This document shows positions 37,231 to 50,068 of a stretch of 64,000 bases of DNA, one piece after another (position 1 is the first letter of the stretch; each line of letters starts with the position of its first letter). A model generated the notes under the pieces. That model searched no databases. It was not told the origin of the DNA and worked only from the letters and a program-made list of their open reading frames with translations. The position numbers were made by a program, and so were the translations under genes. Source of the stretch: Psettodes erumei (taxonomy: Eukaryota; Chordata; Actinopteri; Pleuronectiformes; Psettodidae); contig JAFBJZ010000782.1 in the NCBI GenBank assembly GCA_016785225.1, positions 124,001 through 188,000 of the forward strand, read 5' to 3'.

Positions 37231-40200
37231 TTATCGCTGAGACATTTTTGGTTCAATTGGGTATAGGATGCTGGTCCAAAAATGCACATAACTTTTTCTC
37301 ATCTTCTGTCTCACAGAATTAGTATCCATCTGAGACTTGATCTCCAAGAACTGATGTCCAGTGGTGGTGAATCTGGGCCAGGAAACAGGCACACTCAGCT
37401 CTCCTTTGTTGGGGTCTCTGTGGACGAAAGCAGAGAAAGGTGTGACTGAATTGAAACAGTCATGTACCAGGTGTTCTTTATTTCTTTTTCAAGTTCAGTT
37501 TCAGTTATTAATTCTGAGATGTTCCTTGGTGTTTTCAGAATTATACCCAGTTTTGGCGAAGTTGGTCCAATAAGAAACCATGTAGTTAGTGATGTCATCC
37601 TGGTGGGACAAATAACCCAGGTCCATGGTTACAGGCTTTCCAAAAACATACTGCAATTCATGAATGTGGTCAGCTCCCAGCCAAGCAGGGTAGTTTGCGC
37701 TGATGTCGGATGAACTGGATGGCTCGGAGAAAAGGTAGGAATAGGTACGGCCATTTCTTTGATAGGACAAAAACAAATTAGTTCTCATTAATTCCACAAC
37801 ATGAAAGAGCAGGTGGCCGTGATAGTGAGAATAGCTGGAAGGAAAAAAAAAAACAAAAAGAAAAAAACTGAAACTTGCAGAAATGGCTATTCACATCATA
37901 TGATCTACATCAGCACATGGACCAGCTTTTAAGACAACATCAACAAGTTCTTAAATGCTCAAAAAAATGTATGAAAACCTGCATTACCATGGCAACAGGG
38001 CAACCTCCATCTGCTGCTACAGATCATTTGATGGAAAGCTCCATAGCAGTTAAATGAAATGTAAAAGACTTAGTGGTAGACAGCAATGTGCAGACACTGA
38101 CAGAACCCAGCAGCTTCCTTCAAGTGAAAAGATATTCCATGCTATCATTCCCCATGGTATAAAAGTTGGGTATTGTATACAACAAGAAAGTGATATCTGG
38201 TTTGTAATGTCCTGTTCTCACATGGCATTGGCAGCATGAAGGTAGAGGGCCACCTGTGCAGGAACCAGGAAGGTGTAATCTGTTGCAATCTCCACAATGG
38301 TTTTCTTTATGGTCTCCTTGCTGGGATTGGACCCCCAGGTTGAGGTGTATATGTTGAAGGCATCAACCAAACCAGCCTTGCCTTTCTCCTTAATGTACGA
38401 AGCCAGGAGCCATATCATATCCTCACTGTAAAAAAGGTACGTATTCATTATGTGAAAATTTTTTGCATGATTAACAATTATCATTTGCATCCTGATCTCA
38501 CGCCCTAAACTCACAGAGGCGTGTCCACCAGCGGGTCGTCGATCGAGGGAACATCAAAACGAGCAAAGACGTATGCGTCCATGTTGTTGACACCAGCGAT
38601 GTAGTCAATGTCAGCGGCATTGTGAAACAAATTATAAGGCTCATCCGGCAAGAAGTCACCATCAATTACAGGCGACAGGACCAAGTCATTTACAATTGAG
38701 CCTAATGGGGGCAGGTAATCAAACATTTAGTGATAATACATTTTATACACATATTCTTACATACATCAAGTAATTTCTGTTGGAGTAGCACTTCTTGCCT
38801 GATGTCAGCCTAAGCTTGCTGGCCAGCGTTAGGGCTACAGGATCAGCCCTTCTCAAACAGGCTGCCATACTGTGATCAGTGGTGCAATTAACCATCAGAG
38901 CAACCTGGCAAACACAGACAAAGGTTCACATAATCTCTAATTTGTACACCTTTACAATTCTGCTAATTAGGTGTAAATGTTCTGTAAAACCATAGAGAAG
39001 AGTCAGGCATTCTACAGAGGCTGTTGTGTACCTCTTCACTTAACTTGTGGGGGTTCCTGTTGACAGCCCACGGACTGAGGGCGACCCCACTCTGGGAGAA
39101 ATGGCTCTCTTAAACAGACCCTTGTTATGTGGAGTGAGTGTCTTTTTTTTGGAAAAGCACAAACACAGAGCATGGATACAGAGTTCAAGACTCAAGAGTG
39201 ACTCTAGAACTGGCCCGTTTATCCAGGTACAAGAAAGTCCTCTCACCTGGAGGCTGACACAAGCCCCACCTGCACCCCCTCCAAAGATGGTGATGTTATC
39301 AGGGTCTCCTCCAAATGAGCGGATGTTCCTGTGCACCCAGGCGATGGCAGCACGTTGGTCCCATAAACCGTAGTTTCCTGTCAAAAAGGCACAAAACAGT
39401 GTGGGAAACAAAGTTAGTGAAGTGAGCCTAAGTGGGCATTATCCTCATTTTTGCTGATGCAAAGAAATGAAGTGGCATCTACCAGGCAAGCTGGAGTCTC
39501 CAGAGCTCAGGAAGCCTAGGGTTCCCACACGGTATCCCAGTGTCACCACAATAACCTTTCCTCTCTCTGCAATCTCCCCCCCAGTGTACATATTGTCAGG
39601 TCCCGTTGAACTTCCAATCTGGAAGCCCCCTCCATAGATCCAGACCATGACTGGCAGATCTGTGGACACTAGAGGACAGAGATAGTGAGAGCCCGTTGTT
39701 CAGATTAGAACACTTGAGTGAAATATGGAGGGTGGGGTTTACCTGAGAAACCATGAGGAACCCAGATGTTAAGGTAAAGACAGTCCTCAGTGCCATGGGT
39801 GGAAGTCATACTTGGCTTCAGCTGAAGGCATCTCTCCTTGAACTTGTTTGCCCTCAGAATACCTAACCAGAAACACACAAAGAATTGTGTGAAGAATCAA
39901 TCACCACAATAAAGTCTCTTCAAAAATGTGAGGACATATGAGACGCTTGCAAAAAGAACTTTACCAAATACTGGTTTCACTGCACTCTAAATGCTTGTTT
40001 TACAGTGCATAATTCTAGCTTCTTATAACTCCACATGTAAAAAGAGTCTGACTTCAAACTTCACAATGTGAGAATTTCAGTCAACTCACCGTTCCCAGCC
40101 AGGGTGACGCTTTGGTTTCTCAAACCTTCCAGGGATGTCAGCAAAGGGAATCCCCTTGAAGATGTCCATGTAACACTGGAACCCAAGATGAATATTTGTC

Positions 40201-41625
40201 CCCTCCACCATGCCTCCCTCCGTGTACACCACCCCAAGCTACAGACATGGTAAAAAAAAAAGTAAAAAATCAGTTTGCTTTTTGGACCAGAATCTGAATT
40301 TCATTCGCAAAGGCCAGACAAGGACAGGACTTAGACCTGACACTGTCCGCTGGTGTAGAGGTCTCCCCACATATTTGTATTACAGCCACTTTGGAATTGC
40401 AAAGTTAAATTTTCATGTTTCACTGAGGCTGTATGTTTGGTTTCCTCATTTCAATGTGGCAATTTTGCGGATGGTGTAGCAAAAAATTTGAATCACTCAA
40501 ATAATAACAGCGATCAAAGAAGGGGTCACACAAACATTGAATTTAAGTAAGAAATATGTTGACATATGACTTGTATTCCAGTAGAAAATAATTCTTAGTG
40601 AAAATACAACTGCCCCCCCAGTATAATCAGAGTTGACTCAGAGTTGGGTCATCTTTCTTCCTGCATTGCTCTGTGTAGGGTGCAGCAGCTAAAAAACGCA
40701 AAACACTAACTAACTAAAAAACACTAACACAAAAAAACATCCCCACAGTAAATCGAGTAGAGACTTTTTAGTTGAGAATTCTTACTTCCCAACTTAAATT
40801 TTTGAGCCCTAGAAAATTTTACGTCATGAATTTGAAACTTAGACTTAGACATAGACTAAGAAGTGAACTTCAACAAATGATGACTTTAAGTCATACTAGC
40901 AGCATTGCTCTATGAATAGCAATGTTTGTCTGTGGTCCAGACTGAAATATCTCAACAACTATTGGATGGGTTGCCATGAAACTCAGTAAAGATATCTATA
41001 TTGCCCAGAGGTTGTATCCCAATGTTTCTGATGATCCCCTTCTTATACAGCAATGCTGGGAAATCTAACTTATTTTTACTATTCTGTGGAATATTTCATC
41101 CTCTGCTAAATGGGTCGACACGATTTTTGCAAAAAGAGTCAAGTATCTAACTTGTAACTTTGATTCTCTTACTATTCATCTAGCATCATTAGGCTGATAT
41201 TTGTGCTTCTGATCAAAATGTCTTGTTTCCCTCACGTGTGATAAGTTTCTCAACCTTTCCTTGAGTGCCATCAACCTGGTCCAAACTTGTATATGTCCAT
41301 TAATCTGATTTATGTCCATATACCTGCAAAACAAACATTCCCATAAGCACCAGCTGTATTTTGCGTTATTTGCTAATTAGCAAACGATGGCATGCAAACA
41401 GGCTATTTAAAATGGTGGTAAATTTTAGACTATTCCTGCTAAACACAGTAGCATTGCGTGCATTTTGGCACAATGGCATAAGCATTTAGTTCAATGCACC
41501 ACAAGCACAACTCTAGACTCTGTCTGGTTTGAATACATTGTCAAAATGGCACTTACAGAGGTTGCAGAGATCATCTCCAGAAACAAAGCAGCAACAACTA
41601 ACAAAATTCCCAGCTTTTCCATCAT
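37231..41625 (-). pseudogene. cel: Third tandem cel copy, inactivated carboxyl ester lipase
   Basis: All eleven exon equivalents remain: 41557-41625, 40090-40238, 39743-39862, 39483-39668, 39247-39377, 39032-39141, 38799-38904, 38515-38701, 38222-38425, 37547-37756, 37231-37417. Compared with its neighbours: exon 2 has one extra base before the donor (TGGGAACG instead of TGGGATG or TGGGACG). Exon 4 lacks 12 bases. The nucleophile motif FGESAGG has become FGGGAGG, so the catalytic serine is Gly. Exon 6 has two extra bases and runs into TAA at 39040. The exon 6 acceptor follows an A-run in place of pyrimidines, and the exon 7 donor is GC. The catalytic Asp and His motifs (NNMDA, GADH) and the signal peptide persist. 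It is closer to the copy at 50069-53816 than to the middle copy. The ATG region lacks the neat TATAAAAG of its sisters. Confidence 0.88.
40905..41530. repeat. Teleost interspersed repeat (CTCAACAACTATTGGATGG type) in intron 1 of the cel pseudogene
   Basis: Contains ATATCTCAACAACTATTG, GGTTGCCATGAAACT, then GATGATCCCC, ATACCTGCAAAACAAAC, ATTTGCTAATTAGCAAAC and CCTGCTAAACACAGTAGC. The same order is found in an abundant dispersed teleost repeat. It fills most of the 1.3-kb intron. Confidence 0.7.
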
Positions 41626-42755
41626 GACTAAACTGTGACTGTTTATCATTGTCCATGAGCTCCTATGAGCAGCGCAGCATCTGACGTGTGTGCATTGTCG
41701 GCCTTATTTAATTTCAAATAATCTGTAAACTCCTTGTGACAACAGTGTTAAGACAATGCATACAATGGAATACCTGAACACTAATCAGGCATAACCACCT
41801 GTTTAATATTGTGTCAGGCCCCTGTCAGGTGTGGCGTTAATGGATCAGACTTGTTTTTCCAGCACAGATCCTGGATCCGACTGAGATCTGGGAAATTTGA
41901 GACCAAGTCAGCACCTTGAAATCTTTGTCATGTTATCCATATTTCAGGGTGATGGGTGCTTGTGCTGTATCGTTCACCGCTGCATACCAGGAATCCCCCT
42001 CAAAGCCTGTTGTTCTGGAAATGTTGTGTCCTCGTCTTCCAGCCATCACAATATAGTCCTTATCAAAGTCATTTAGATCCTCGAACTTTTCCTCACCATT
42101 TTTCCTGCTCCTAACACATAAACTTCCATAACTGACTGTTGACTTGCTGCCTAATGCAGTATATCCCAGCCCTTGTAAAAGGTGATGTCAGTGGAATTCA
42201 TATTATTTCTGATTGGACAGTTGTCATAAAATAAATCAAGATAACGTGTTGTGAAACACACTCCTGCAAATGGCTCAAAATACAGCTTTAAGGATGCTGA
42301 CTAGTACTTAACACTGCAGAAATATCTCTTAGATGATAGAACTCCTGTTTGAGATAGGGAAAAAAATACAAAATATAAACTTCATGCAAGCTAAAAAAAA
42401 TCACATATGAATCTTTAGGTCTTTATTTAAGTATTTGTTTAGTTATTCAATTACAAATTACTTAAAATTGGTACTTAAGCATGCATTGAATTTATTGTTG
42501 ACTTTGGGTCTGTTGAAGTCACCATTGGTTTATGGCTGGCACATTCAAGAGTAAGGGTGTGTTTGTGTACATCTGTGTGTGTTGTGTTTGTGTGAGGACG
42601 ACTTTGAATGTGGATGTAATTCTTCATGCCGCTAGTGGACTGCGTGCAAATAGAATCAAATCCACTGAAGACTCCACCCAAATGCGACTCAAGAAGAGAA
42701 GAGGGAAAGCAAACAATGTAGCAACACTTTCCCCAGCGACTTTCCGTGTTTGGTC

Positions 42756-42757
<2 letters not shown>

Positions 42758-42790
<33 letters not shown>
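42758..42790. repeat. (CT)n microsatellite
   Basis: About 16 CT units in the spacer between the cel pseudogene and the middle cel copy. Confidence 0.9.
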
Positions 42791-42794
<4 letters not shown>

Positions 42795-43604
42795 TCAGAC
42801 AGTCCTAACAATGCAACATATTGTACAGCTCCTGTTCTGCCACTTTCTGAGCCAACAACTTTGTAGCTAATCTAGTATCACATGGTCGTCCGTTTTTTAT
42901 TGTCACATACAGCCACACAGTTCTCATATTGTATTTGTTAGTTACAGAATATTGTTCAGAATATTGTTCAATATAGTTCAGAGCCCATTAAGCATTATTA
43001 AATCTCTTCAGTCTATCTGGCATTTCCTTTATAATTCTCAGGTATAGGCATAGTCACAAGTGTCCTCAAGGAAATTTTCTGTCAGTCACCCTCTGGGATA
43101 CCAACCCCAACCCAAACTACCTATAAATCTATTTAAGATCCTGCAATGCCTAACCAGAACTTAAACTATAAACTAACCAAACAGCTGACATCTCTCAACC
43201 GTTGGAGACTTCTGACTTCTCCATATTGTAGAACATATTTTATTCTTCACCCCATTTTTGTTTTGTGTGTTTATTCTGGTCTGAGTCTTTAAAGGCATTT
43301 GGCTTGGCTTTGCTGTCTATCAAGTTACTTTTGGAATCATTTGGGACTCCCTTCAGCATCTGATTTTAAAAGTATTTTTGTGACGTCGAATTGAGGGCTG
43401 ATGGCCACAGTATGTTTCAAAGGCCTTTGGATGACATTTGTTCAATTTATGACATCCACAGATATTTTTGCTGCCTGTATCAAATTAAACATCCACTGCT
43501 TATTATCCCATTATCCTAGGCTACCACTTTTAGAACATAGTCAAACAGAGCCATACAAAAAGCCACTCCCTCATCAAGCTTATTGTACTTTAGCTATGGT
43601 ATCT

Positions 43605-43610
43605 TTTATT
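43605..43610 (-). other. Probable polyadenylation signal of the middle cel copy
   Basis: TTTATT on the plus strand (AATAAA on the gene strand), 36 bases beyond the stop codon. Confidence 0.55.
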
Positions 43611-43645
43611 TGTATAACTGGTGTGTTATTTAAACTACAAATGCA

Positions 43646-46600
43646 TCAGTGAGCAACTGTGACATGATACAGTGGAAGGCTGGGAAGGGTGCTGACCCAG
43701 AGTTGAACAAAACGTGACCTCATTTCCTGTCCAACACAGCTCTCATTCATCTTAGCGTTGATGTCCAGGAACTGGGCTCCAGTGCTTGTAAATTCAGGCC
43801 AGGTCACTGGCACCTTCAGGTTTCCTCTGTTGGGGTCTCTGTGAAAATAAATAGAGCAAGGACTACTTACTTAATTACTCAAAATATTCAGTAGTTTTGT
43901 TGTATAATTTTGTAAAATCATCCTTAAGTTATCAAAGTTTTTCAATGTTGCATGTGCATGCATAGTGTTTTTTGTTTTTACCCAGTTCTGGCAAAGTTAG
44001 TCCAGTATGCAATCATGAAGCCAGACAGGTCTCGGTGTCTGTCCCCATAAGCCTTTGGTGTGGTGAAGGGCTTGCCGAACACAAACTGCAGGTCATCAGC
44101 GTGATCAGCTCCCACCCAGTCATGAAAGGGTTTGCCCGGTCCAGCCATTAAACTGGGCTCAGACATCAGGTAGGAGTAGGTACGGCCAGACCTGTTGAGA
44201 CAGGTCAGTGTGTTCAGTGGTTATATGTCCCGCATTACTACTGTATAATAATACTGATGCCCGTCTCAAACTTTACCCTTAACTCCCAAAAGTATAAAAA
44301 CCATCTTGATTTTTTTTTCAAACTTAAGCATGATTTTGTTATTTTTACTATGAAGAAAAACTTCAGCAGGCAATTTTTTCTAATATGGGACTGATTCTAA
44401 AGCAGCTAAAAGATTTGTTTAGTCAAGAGAATCAAGCAGTGAGCCTCACTTGGCATTAGCAGCATGCAGGTTAATGGCAGTCTGAATGGGAACTAGGAAG
44501 ATGTAATCAGTCCCAATGTCCACAGCGGTTCTCTTGATGGTCTCCTGACTGGGTTCTGAAGCCCAGTTGGATGAATATTCAGCAAAAGCAATCTCAAAAC
44601 CAGCCTGTCCCTTCTCTTTGGTATAAGCAGCAAGGAGTCGCTTTACATCTTCTCTGCAGAGAAAATAAGACAGAGAGCTCTGTTAGTGAAAGGATCCTGC
44701 AGGCTTCATCAACCCCAACCCTAACCCAAAGCCATAGAAGTGACTAAAACAAAATGCCTCCCCTCTGGAGATAAATCAGCCTTACATAGGAGTATCTTCA
44801 GTCTTGTTACCAAGGGAGGGAATGTCCTGTAAAGTGAAGAGGTGTCCATCCATGTCATTAACCCCTGCAAGGTAGTCTATGTCGGCAGCATTGTGGAACA
44901 AGTTACCAGGCTGATCAGGAAGGAAGTCTCCATCCACAACAGGAGACAGAAGCAGATTTCTTACACCGGGATCTGAGATAGATTGAAACAGATATGATGA
45001 AGCGGCATCTTATGACATGTCCTTTATTTTTTGGTAAAGTTGATTTTAGCTCTGTTTTGCCAATGGTGACTGAGTCAATGGCTCACTGATGAAAGTAAGT
45101 AGTAGCAATATCTATAGATCTCCAGTTTTACAAATTGAGTGTCAGCTTTACATTAAAAGCTTTTAAGTGCCAAAACACAATTTGATTTTTATTATGAAAT
45201 GTAATGGGTTTGTCAGCAAGCTTAGCATTTATTGCTACTCTCAAAGTGGATCAGTTAGGCTGCACACCTACAACTTCTCAATAAGGTACAAGCTCCTTTT
45301 ACTGTGCCATGCTGTCCCCATGAAGTGCAGCATAAAAACACAGTTGCTTACAGAAGGACAGAAAAAGGTCAATTATTGCCTGTCTTCTTAAAGAATAGGT
45401 TGTGGATTGTTAGGTTATAGGTTGTTATGCTGCCCCCAACATTCTGTAACTTGTTGTACATAAGCATGTTTGCTTTCACCAGTAGTAACAACAAGATTCA
45501 TCAAATCAACCAGTATTATTACCACTTTAACTGTGATGTGATCAGTCTGTGTATATAGCACATGCATATTTTCATGATTTGACAATTTCCATTTTGTTTT
45601 AATGATTTGCAAAAGTTAAGTAATGCTCACGGTCTGGGGAGCCTTGTTGGATATGTGGAGCAGCCATGGTGAGAGTCCGAGCATCAGTTGATTTCAGGCA
45701 GGCCCCCATTGTGTCATCAGTGGGGCAGCCGACCTTCGCAGCAACCTGAGAAAATGGTGTGTAATCAAGCCATGTTTTATGAAGTAGGTGAGCAAGATTC
45801 CTTCTCACTGCATTTAGGCCAATGGCATTTTTCCCCTGTTGAAATACTGGTAATTTTCACCTATTTCACCCTCTAAAATTCGTTCCATCGCTGCCTGCTC
45901 TGTATGTGCCCTGAGCAAGGTCCCTCGTCTGCCTGGCTTTCTCCAACCCCAGCCACTTCCTCAGAAGCTTTGTAAATGCAGGATACTAGTTTCATCCCTG
46001 TAGTCATTAGCCAGACTGGTACCTGTATGGGTGAATATTTCCAACATGCTTGCTAGTTTTTGGCTCTCTTACCCTACCTTAAGTTATGTGCCTGCCCACT
46101 CTCACTGCCTATTTGTTAATGACCTTGCCTCAACTGCAAAGAGTCTTGCTTTTGAGTCCAAGCTTCAGTGTCAGAATTGTTACAGTCACAGGGCAAAAAG
46201 TTTGGGAGCCAAGGGTTTAAAGGCAGAAAAGTTTGCCTTATATGACTGACTTACCATTTGGCTTTGGAGCCACAGCCACTTCTTATTTTCTCACATCACT
46301 ACAGTCCCAAAAAAAACTAAGTTCATGTCCATGAATGACATACCTCCTCTGCAACCTTGCGTGGATTCCTGTTAAAAGCCCAGGGGCAGAGGGCGACGCC
46401 ACTCTGGGAGATAGCTCTCTTGAATAGCCCTTTGTTGTGGGGAGAGAGGGTCTGTGCAAGAATACATACAATATTATGGGAATAGAGTAATAAATGTAGT
46501 TTTCAAAGCTATGAATATTTGCCATTTTGAGCTTTGAGCTGAGTAAGGAAATATTAACATGAGGTAAAATGTTGCACCCCTCAAAAGCTTCTTACTCATG

Positions 46601-48106
46601 TCTTGTTACTTACTTGCATGAATTATGAACTATCAAGAAAGCTTCAGTAGAGACTTACAAATCCTTGTTCTTATTATAATTAGTAATTGAGTAGTAACTC
46701 TCACCTGGAAGCTAACACTGGCACCACCTGCAGACTCTCCAAAGATGGTGATGTTGTTGGGGTCTCCTCCAAATGAGCGGATATTTCTGTGCACCCAGGC
46801 GATGGCGGTGTGCTGGTCCCACAGACCATAGTTCCCTTGTCATGGTGACAAATTCTGAGTTACAGCACAGCCAACATATCTGCTGACAGGTGTCAAGATT
46901 GGTTTTAACTGCTACTCCACTTCCACTAAATATACCGCAAAACACAGAATTTCGTCAGATTCAGCAACTCCCATTAACAGAACTCACCAGGTAATCTAGA
47001 GTCCCCTGTACTGAGGAAGCCCAGCGTTCCCACGCGGTATCCAACGGACACCACAATAACATTGCCTTTGTCAGCAATTTCCTGACCGCTGTACAGATAG
47101 TTGTTTAGGAAATTTGGCCCCATTGAGCCGCCGACCATGAACCCGCCTCCGTAAAACCAAATCATCACGGGGAGCTTTGATGAGACTTGGGGAGAACAAG
47201 AGCATATATATTTTTAATTTTACAAGCTACTTCCTCTACTCTATTAATGTTTCTTATATTAATACATATAAATACAAAAAATGCACCATGTTGGCCGTGA
47301 GGAACCCAGATGTTGAGGTAGAGGCAGTCTTCACTACCAAAAGTCGAAGTCTGGAGCATACTCTTCTGGAGACACCTCTTGGCAAACTTTGTTGCCTTCA
47401 GTATGCCTGGAAATTTAAAAAATATATAGTTCTCAGTGTTGAATGGGTGATTCTTCAGTGTAATAAGCTTAAAAATCTTAAGATTTAATGTATGCCATAC
47501 AAAAACTACATTCTCGTTCTCTGGCTCTGTTTGGTCAGATCAGGTCAGGTTTGAACGCACCGTCCCAGCCAGGGTGAGGTTTGGGTTTCTCAAAGGTTCC
47601 CGGCTTAGCAGCGAAGGGAATTCCTTTGTAAACATCCACAGAGCGGAAAAGGCCGAGGGCGATATTTTGTCCCCGAACTCTGCCACTTTCTGTCTGCACC
47701 ACGCCCAGCTACAGACACAGTCAGAACAGAGCTTTCACCTTCATTGACAGTACAAAACAATTAAAATAACTAAGAATAAAGAAAATAATAAATTATGACA
47801 TTTTATAAAATGTATCATGACAACAGTAGGTCTAGTACAGTATAGCCTTACTACACTTTATATATGTGTGTGTGTGTGTGTGTGTACACATATATACACA
47901 CACACACATTAAGTAACCAGTCAACAGTAACCAGCAAAATTCCGATAGTGACATATTTTTTTCACCTTACTTTACATTACCTTTACTTTTGATTCAAATA
48001 TTTGCAAATTCTAATCTATTACAAAAAGCTTTTACAGACTTACAGAGGCTGCTGAGGCTGTTCCCAGGGACAGAACAACAGCCAAAAAAATCTTCAGATT
48101 CTCCAT
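43646..48106 (-). CDS. cel: Bile salt-activated (carboxyl ester) lipase, middle tandem copy
   Basis: Secreted pancreatic enzyme that, with bile salts, hydrolyses cholesteryl, vitamin and acylglycerol esters. Eleven exons: 48044-48106, 47561-47708, 47287-47406, 46988-47185, 46705-46835, 46344-46451, 45631-45745, 44786-44972, 44450-44653, 43982-44191, 43646-43838. All are in phase and give 558 residues with a signal peptide (MENLKIFLAVVLSLG). The alpha/beta-hydrolase landmarks are complete: oxyanion-hole YGGGF, nucleophile Ser211 in FGESAGGAS, the Asp in NDMDG and the His in GADHADD. The protein ends soon after the core domain (TVAH-stop), so the proline-rich VNTR tail of human CEL is absent, as expected in fish. 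It is the most diverged of the three copies. It has a TATA box, and its 3' UTR is probably very short. Confidence 0.94.
47860..47908. repeat. Palindromic (TG)n/(CA)n microsatellite
   Basis: A run of TG units joins through ACACATATATAC to a run of CA units, so the tract is nearly self-complementary and can fold into a hairpin. It lies in intron 1 of the middle cel gene. Confidence 0.85.
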
Positions 48107-48137
48107 GGCTGTCCATGAACCAATGCCTCTCCAGCTG

Positions 48138-48145
48138 CTTATATA
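48138..48145 (-). promoter_or_regulatory. cel: TATA box of the middle cel copy
   Basis: TATATAAG on the gene strand, 32 bases upstream of the ATG at 48106. The implied 5' UTR is only a few bases long. Confidence 0.65.
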
Positions 48146-48163
48146 CACAAAAGACCCCGCACA

Positions 48164-48164
<1 letters not shown>

Positions 48165-48256
<92 letters not shown>

Positions 48257-48275
48257 ACACACCACCACCACCACC
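48165..48275. repeat. Long (CA)n microsatellite followed by (CCA)n
   Basis: More than 40 nearly perfect CA units and then CACCACCACCACC, starting about 20 bases upstream of the middle cel TATA box. The long Cys-Val and Thr-His frames over it are artefacts of the repeat. Confidence 0.95.
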
Positions 48276-50068
48276 CATCGCCACTGCAAGATCATTTTTA
48301 GTACATATAGCTGTTTACTCATGTTACATAGCCTTTATACCAATACTGTCATGCAATTTGATGTCTTAACCTCTGGCCTCTGATGCAGGAGTTAACACAG
48401 TGGACATTATATTACTTTTTTCATTTCCCATTTATGAGACAGGTGAGAATTCTGAATACTTTAACATTTTGAAGCCATTCATTCAGCAGAAACTAATCTT
48501 CTGGACTTTGCTTCACTTTCTGTTTAACTCTGTTTCTATACAACTAAGGTGCAGCAGCAAATACATTTTATGAGAAAATAAAAAATTGATGGCTTTTTTA
48601 TGAGAACTGAAATCTGAATGATGCAAGTAATCCTATGTTCAATAAAACAAACAATATCGCATTTAATATAGCAAACTTTCAAACATTTCAGAAGAATGCT
48701 GTCAATTTCTTAAAAATGTTGTAATGCTTGTTTCCCCTCTTTCTTTATGATACAATTCTAAAATATGGTAAACACACAGCATACAGTGTAGATGTACACA
48801 TGCACACGTGGAAGAGAGAAAGCCAAGTGATGCATTTGAAGTTGATGAATGAAGCCAGCTTGTTGTTGATTTACACAGGTGGTATAATTCTCAGACTAGG
48901 TAAGGACACACAGTCTGAGATAAGGTTAAAAAAACAACCTCCAAAATAGCTCCAGACCTCTGAAGCGCTGGTGTTCACTGATAAAAGCCATAACAGATCC
49001 ACAAAAACAATCCTCAAACACTGTGACAATTTACAAAATATTCCAGAGAAACATCCCAGGAAAGTTGTAATGTGACACAGGTTATATTTTACTTTAATAC
49101 CGACCTATTAATAAAATAACCATGTTGGGTTTTTTGAGTTGTTTTGTGAAGGCCTACACAGTTATCCTGAAGTGGAAAATCTAAAGCTAAATATGACTTA
49201 TCTGCAAATACTAGAACTAATTAAAGTAAATACTCAATACTGATGAAGAATCCTTACTTTGGACTGTCACTTTAATCTTTGGCAGTCAACATCAGTATAA
49301 CGGTTGGTTGCTGAACACTTCCTTTTAGATTCACAGTGTCTACTCACAATGTTTGAGTTTGGCTGTGAAATTTCTTGGTTTTACACAGTGCCATTTCTCT
49401 AATGCTCATTTTGTTTGAGACCAAGCCACTCCTCTTGGCCTGGATCTTTACTGGCTCACCACGCTGCCCTACAGGCATACCTGTGCCATTTAACTCATCA
49501 TTACCTCTTTGCAACACCCTTTTCCTACTCAACAATGGTTAAAATGACTCTTTGCCACGTTCAACAGCCCTCTATGTACCTGCCTGAGTCCTGTTCTGGA
49601 TTGTTTGCCTGCCTGTCCCCCTTATAATCTATTCTGCCTGCCAAGCATGTGTACCATTATCTGCCTGGTTTGACTCTGTTGTGCCTTTAGGTCTTGAATT
49701 TCTCCCAATGTGATAAGTGCCACATGAATATCTAGCTGATAAAATACATCAATGTTACATGGGTTTTTTTTCTGTCAGTACATTTAATAAACACAATACA
49801 AAAATATCATATTATTATAGCTGTTACTGCTGAGCCAAAAAGTAGTCAATCAAGCAAAAAACTCAAACACCCAAAACTCAGGTACCATACATGCATATTT
49901 TCTTTAGCACTATACAGGTATATTGTAAATTTAAAAATGCCCACATTATTAAAAACAAAAGTTCAATTTGTACACATCATCAATTTATTTTTCCATGAAC
50001 TAGTGCTGATGTGATTCATAAGATCTGTAGGTCCACACTGCAGCTGTACCGGTGACTGCAGAAGTTCT
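48276..50068. other. Intergenic between the middle and first cel copies; no gene recognised
   Basis: AT-rich spacer. No recognisable coding frame. The 3' flank of the first cel copy occupies its right end. Confidence 0.6.
49984..49989 (-). other. Probable polyadenylation signal of the first cel copy
   Basis: TTTATT on the plus strand (AATAAA on the gene strand), about 80 bases beyond the stop codon at 50069. Confidence 0.55.

Larger units (their letters stand above)
41626..43645. other. Intergenic between cel copies; no gene recognised
   Basis: The interval holds the decayed promoter of the pseudogene and the 3' flank of the middle cel gene. A (CT)n run is at 42758-42790. The open frames are short and unrecognised. 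Confidence 0.6.

Noticed and set aside
40068..40253. Plus-strand frame over cel exon 2, and similar plus frames at 39047-39373, 52216-52560 and 53302-53499
   Set aside because: They are shadows of cel exons that lie on the minus strand with clear family motifs.
47860..48275. Regular short repeats considered as a CRISPR array
   Set aside because: They are simple dinucleotide and trinucleotide microsatellites in a vertebrate genome.
48032..48369. Long Cys-Val and Thr-His open frames over the CA repeat
   Set aside because: They are translations of the dinucleotide microsatellite upstream of the middle cel gene and have no coding character.
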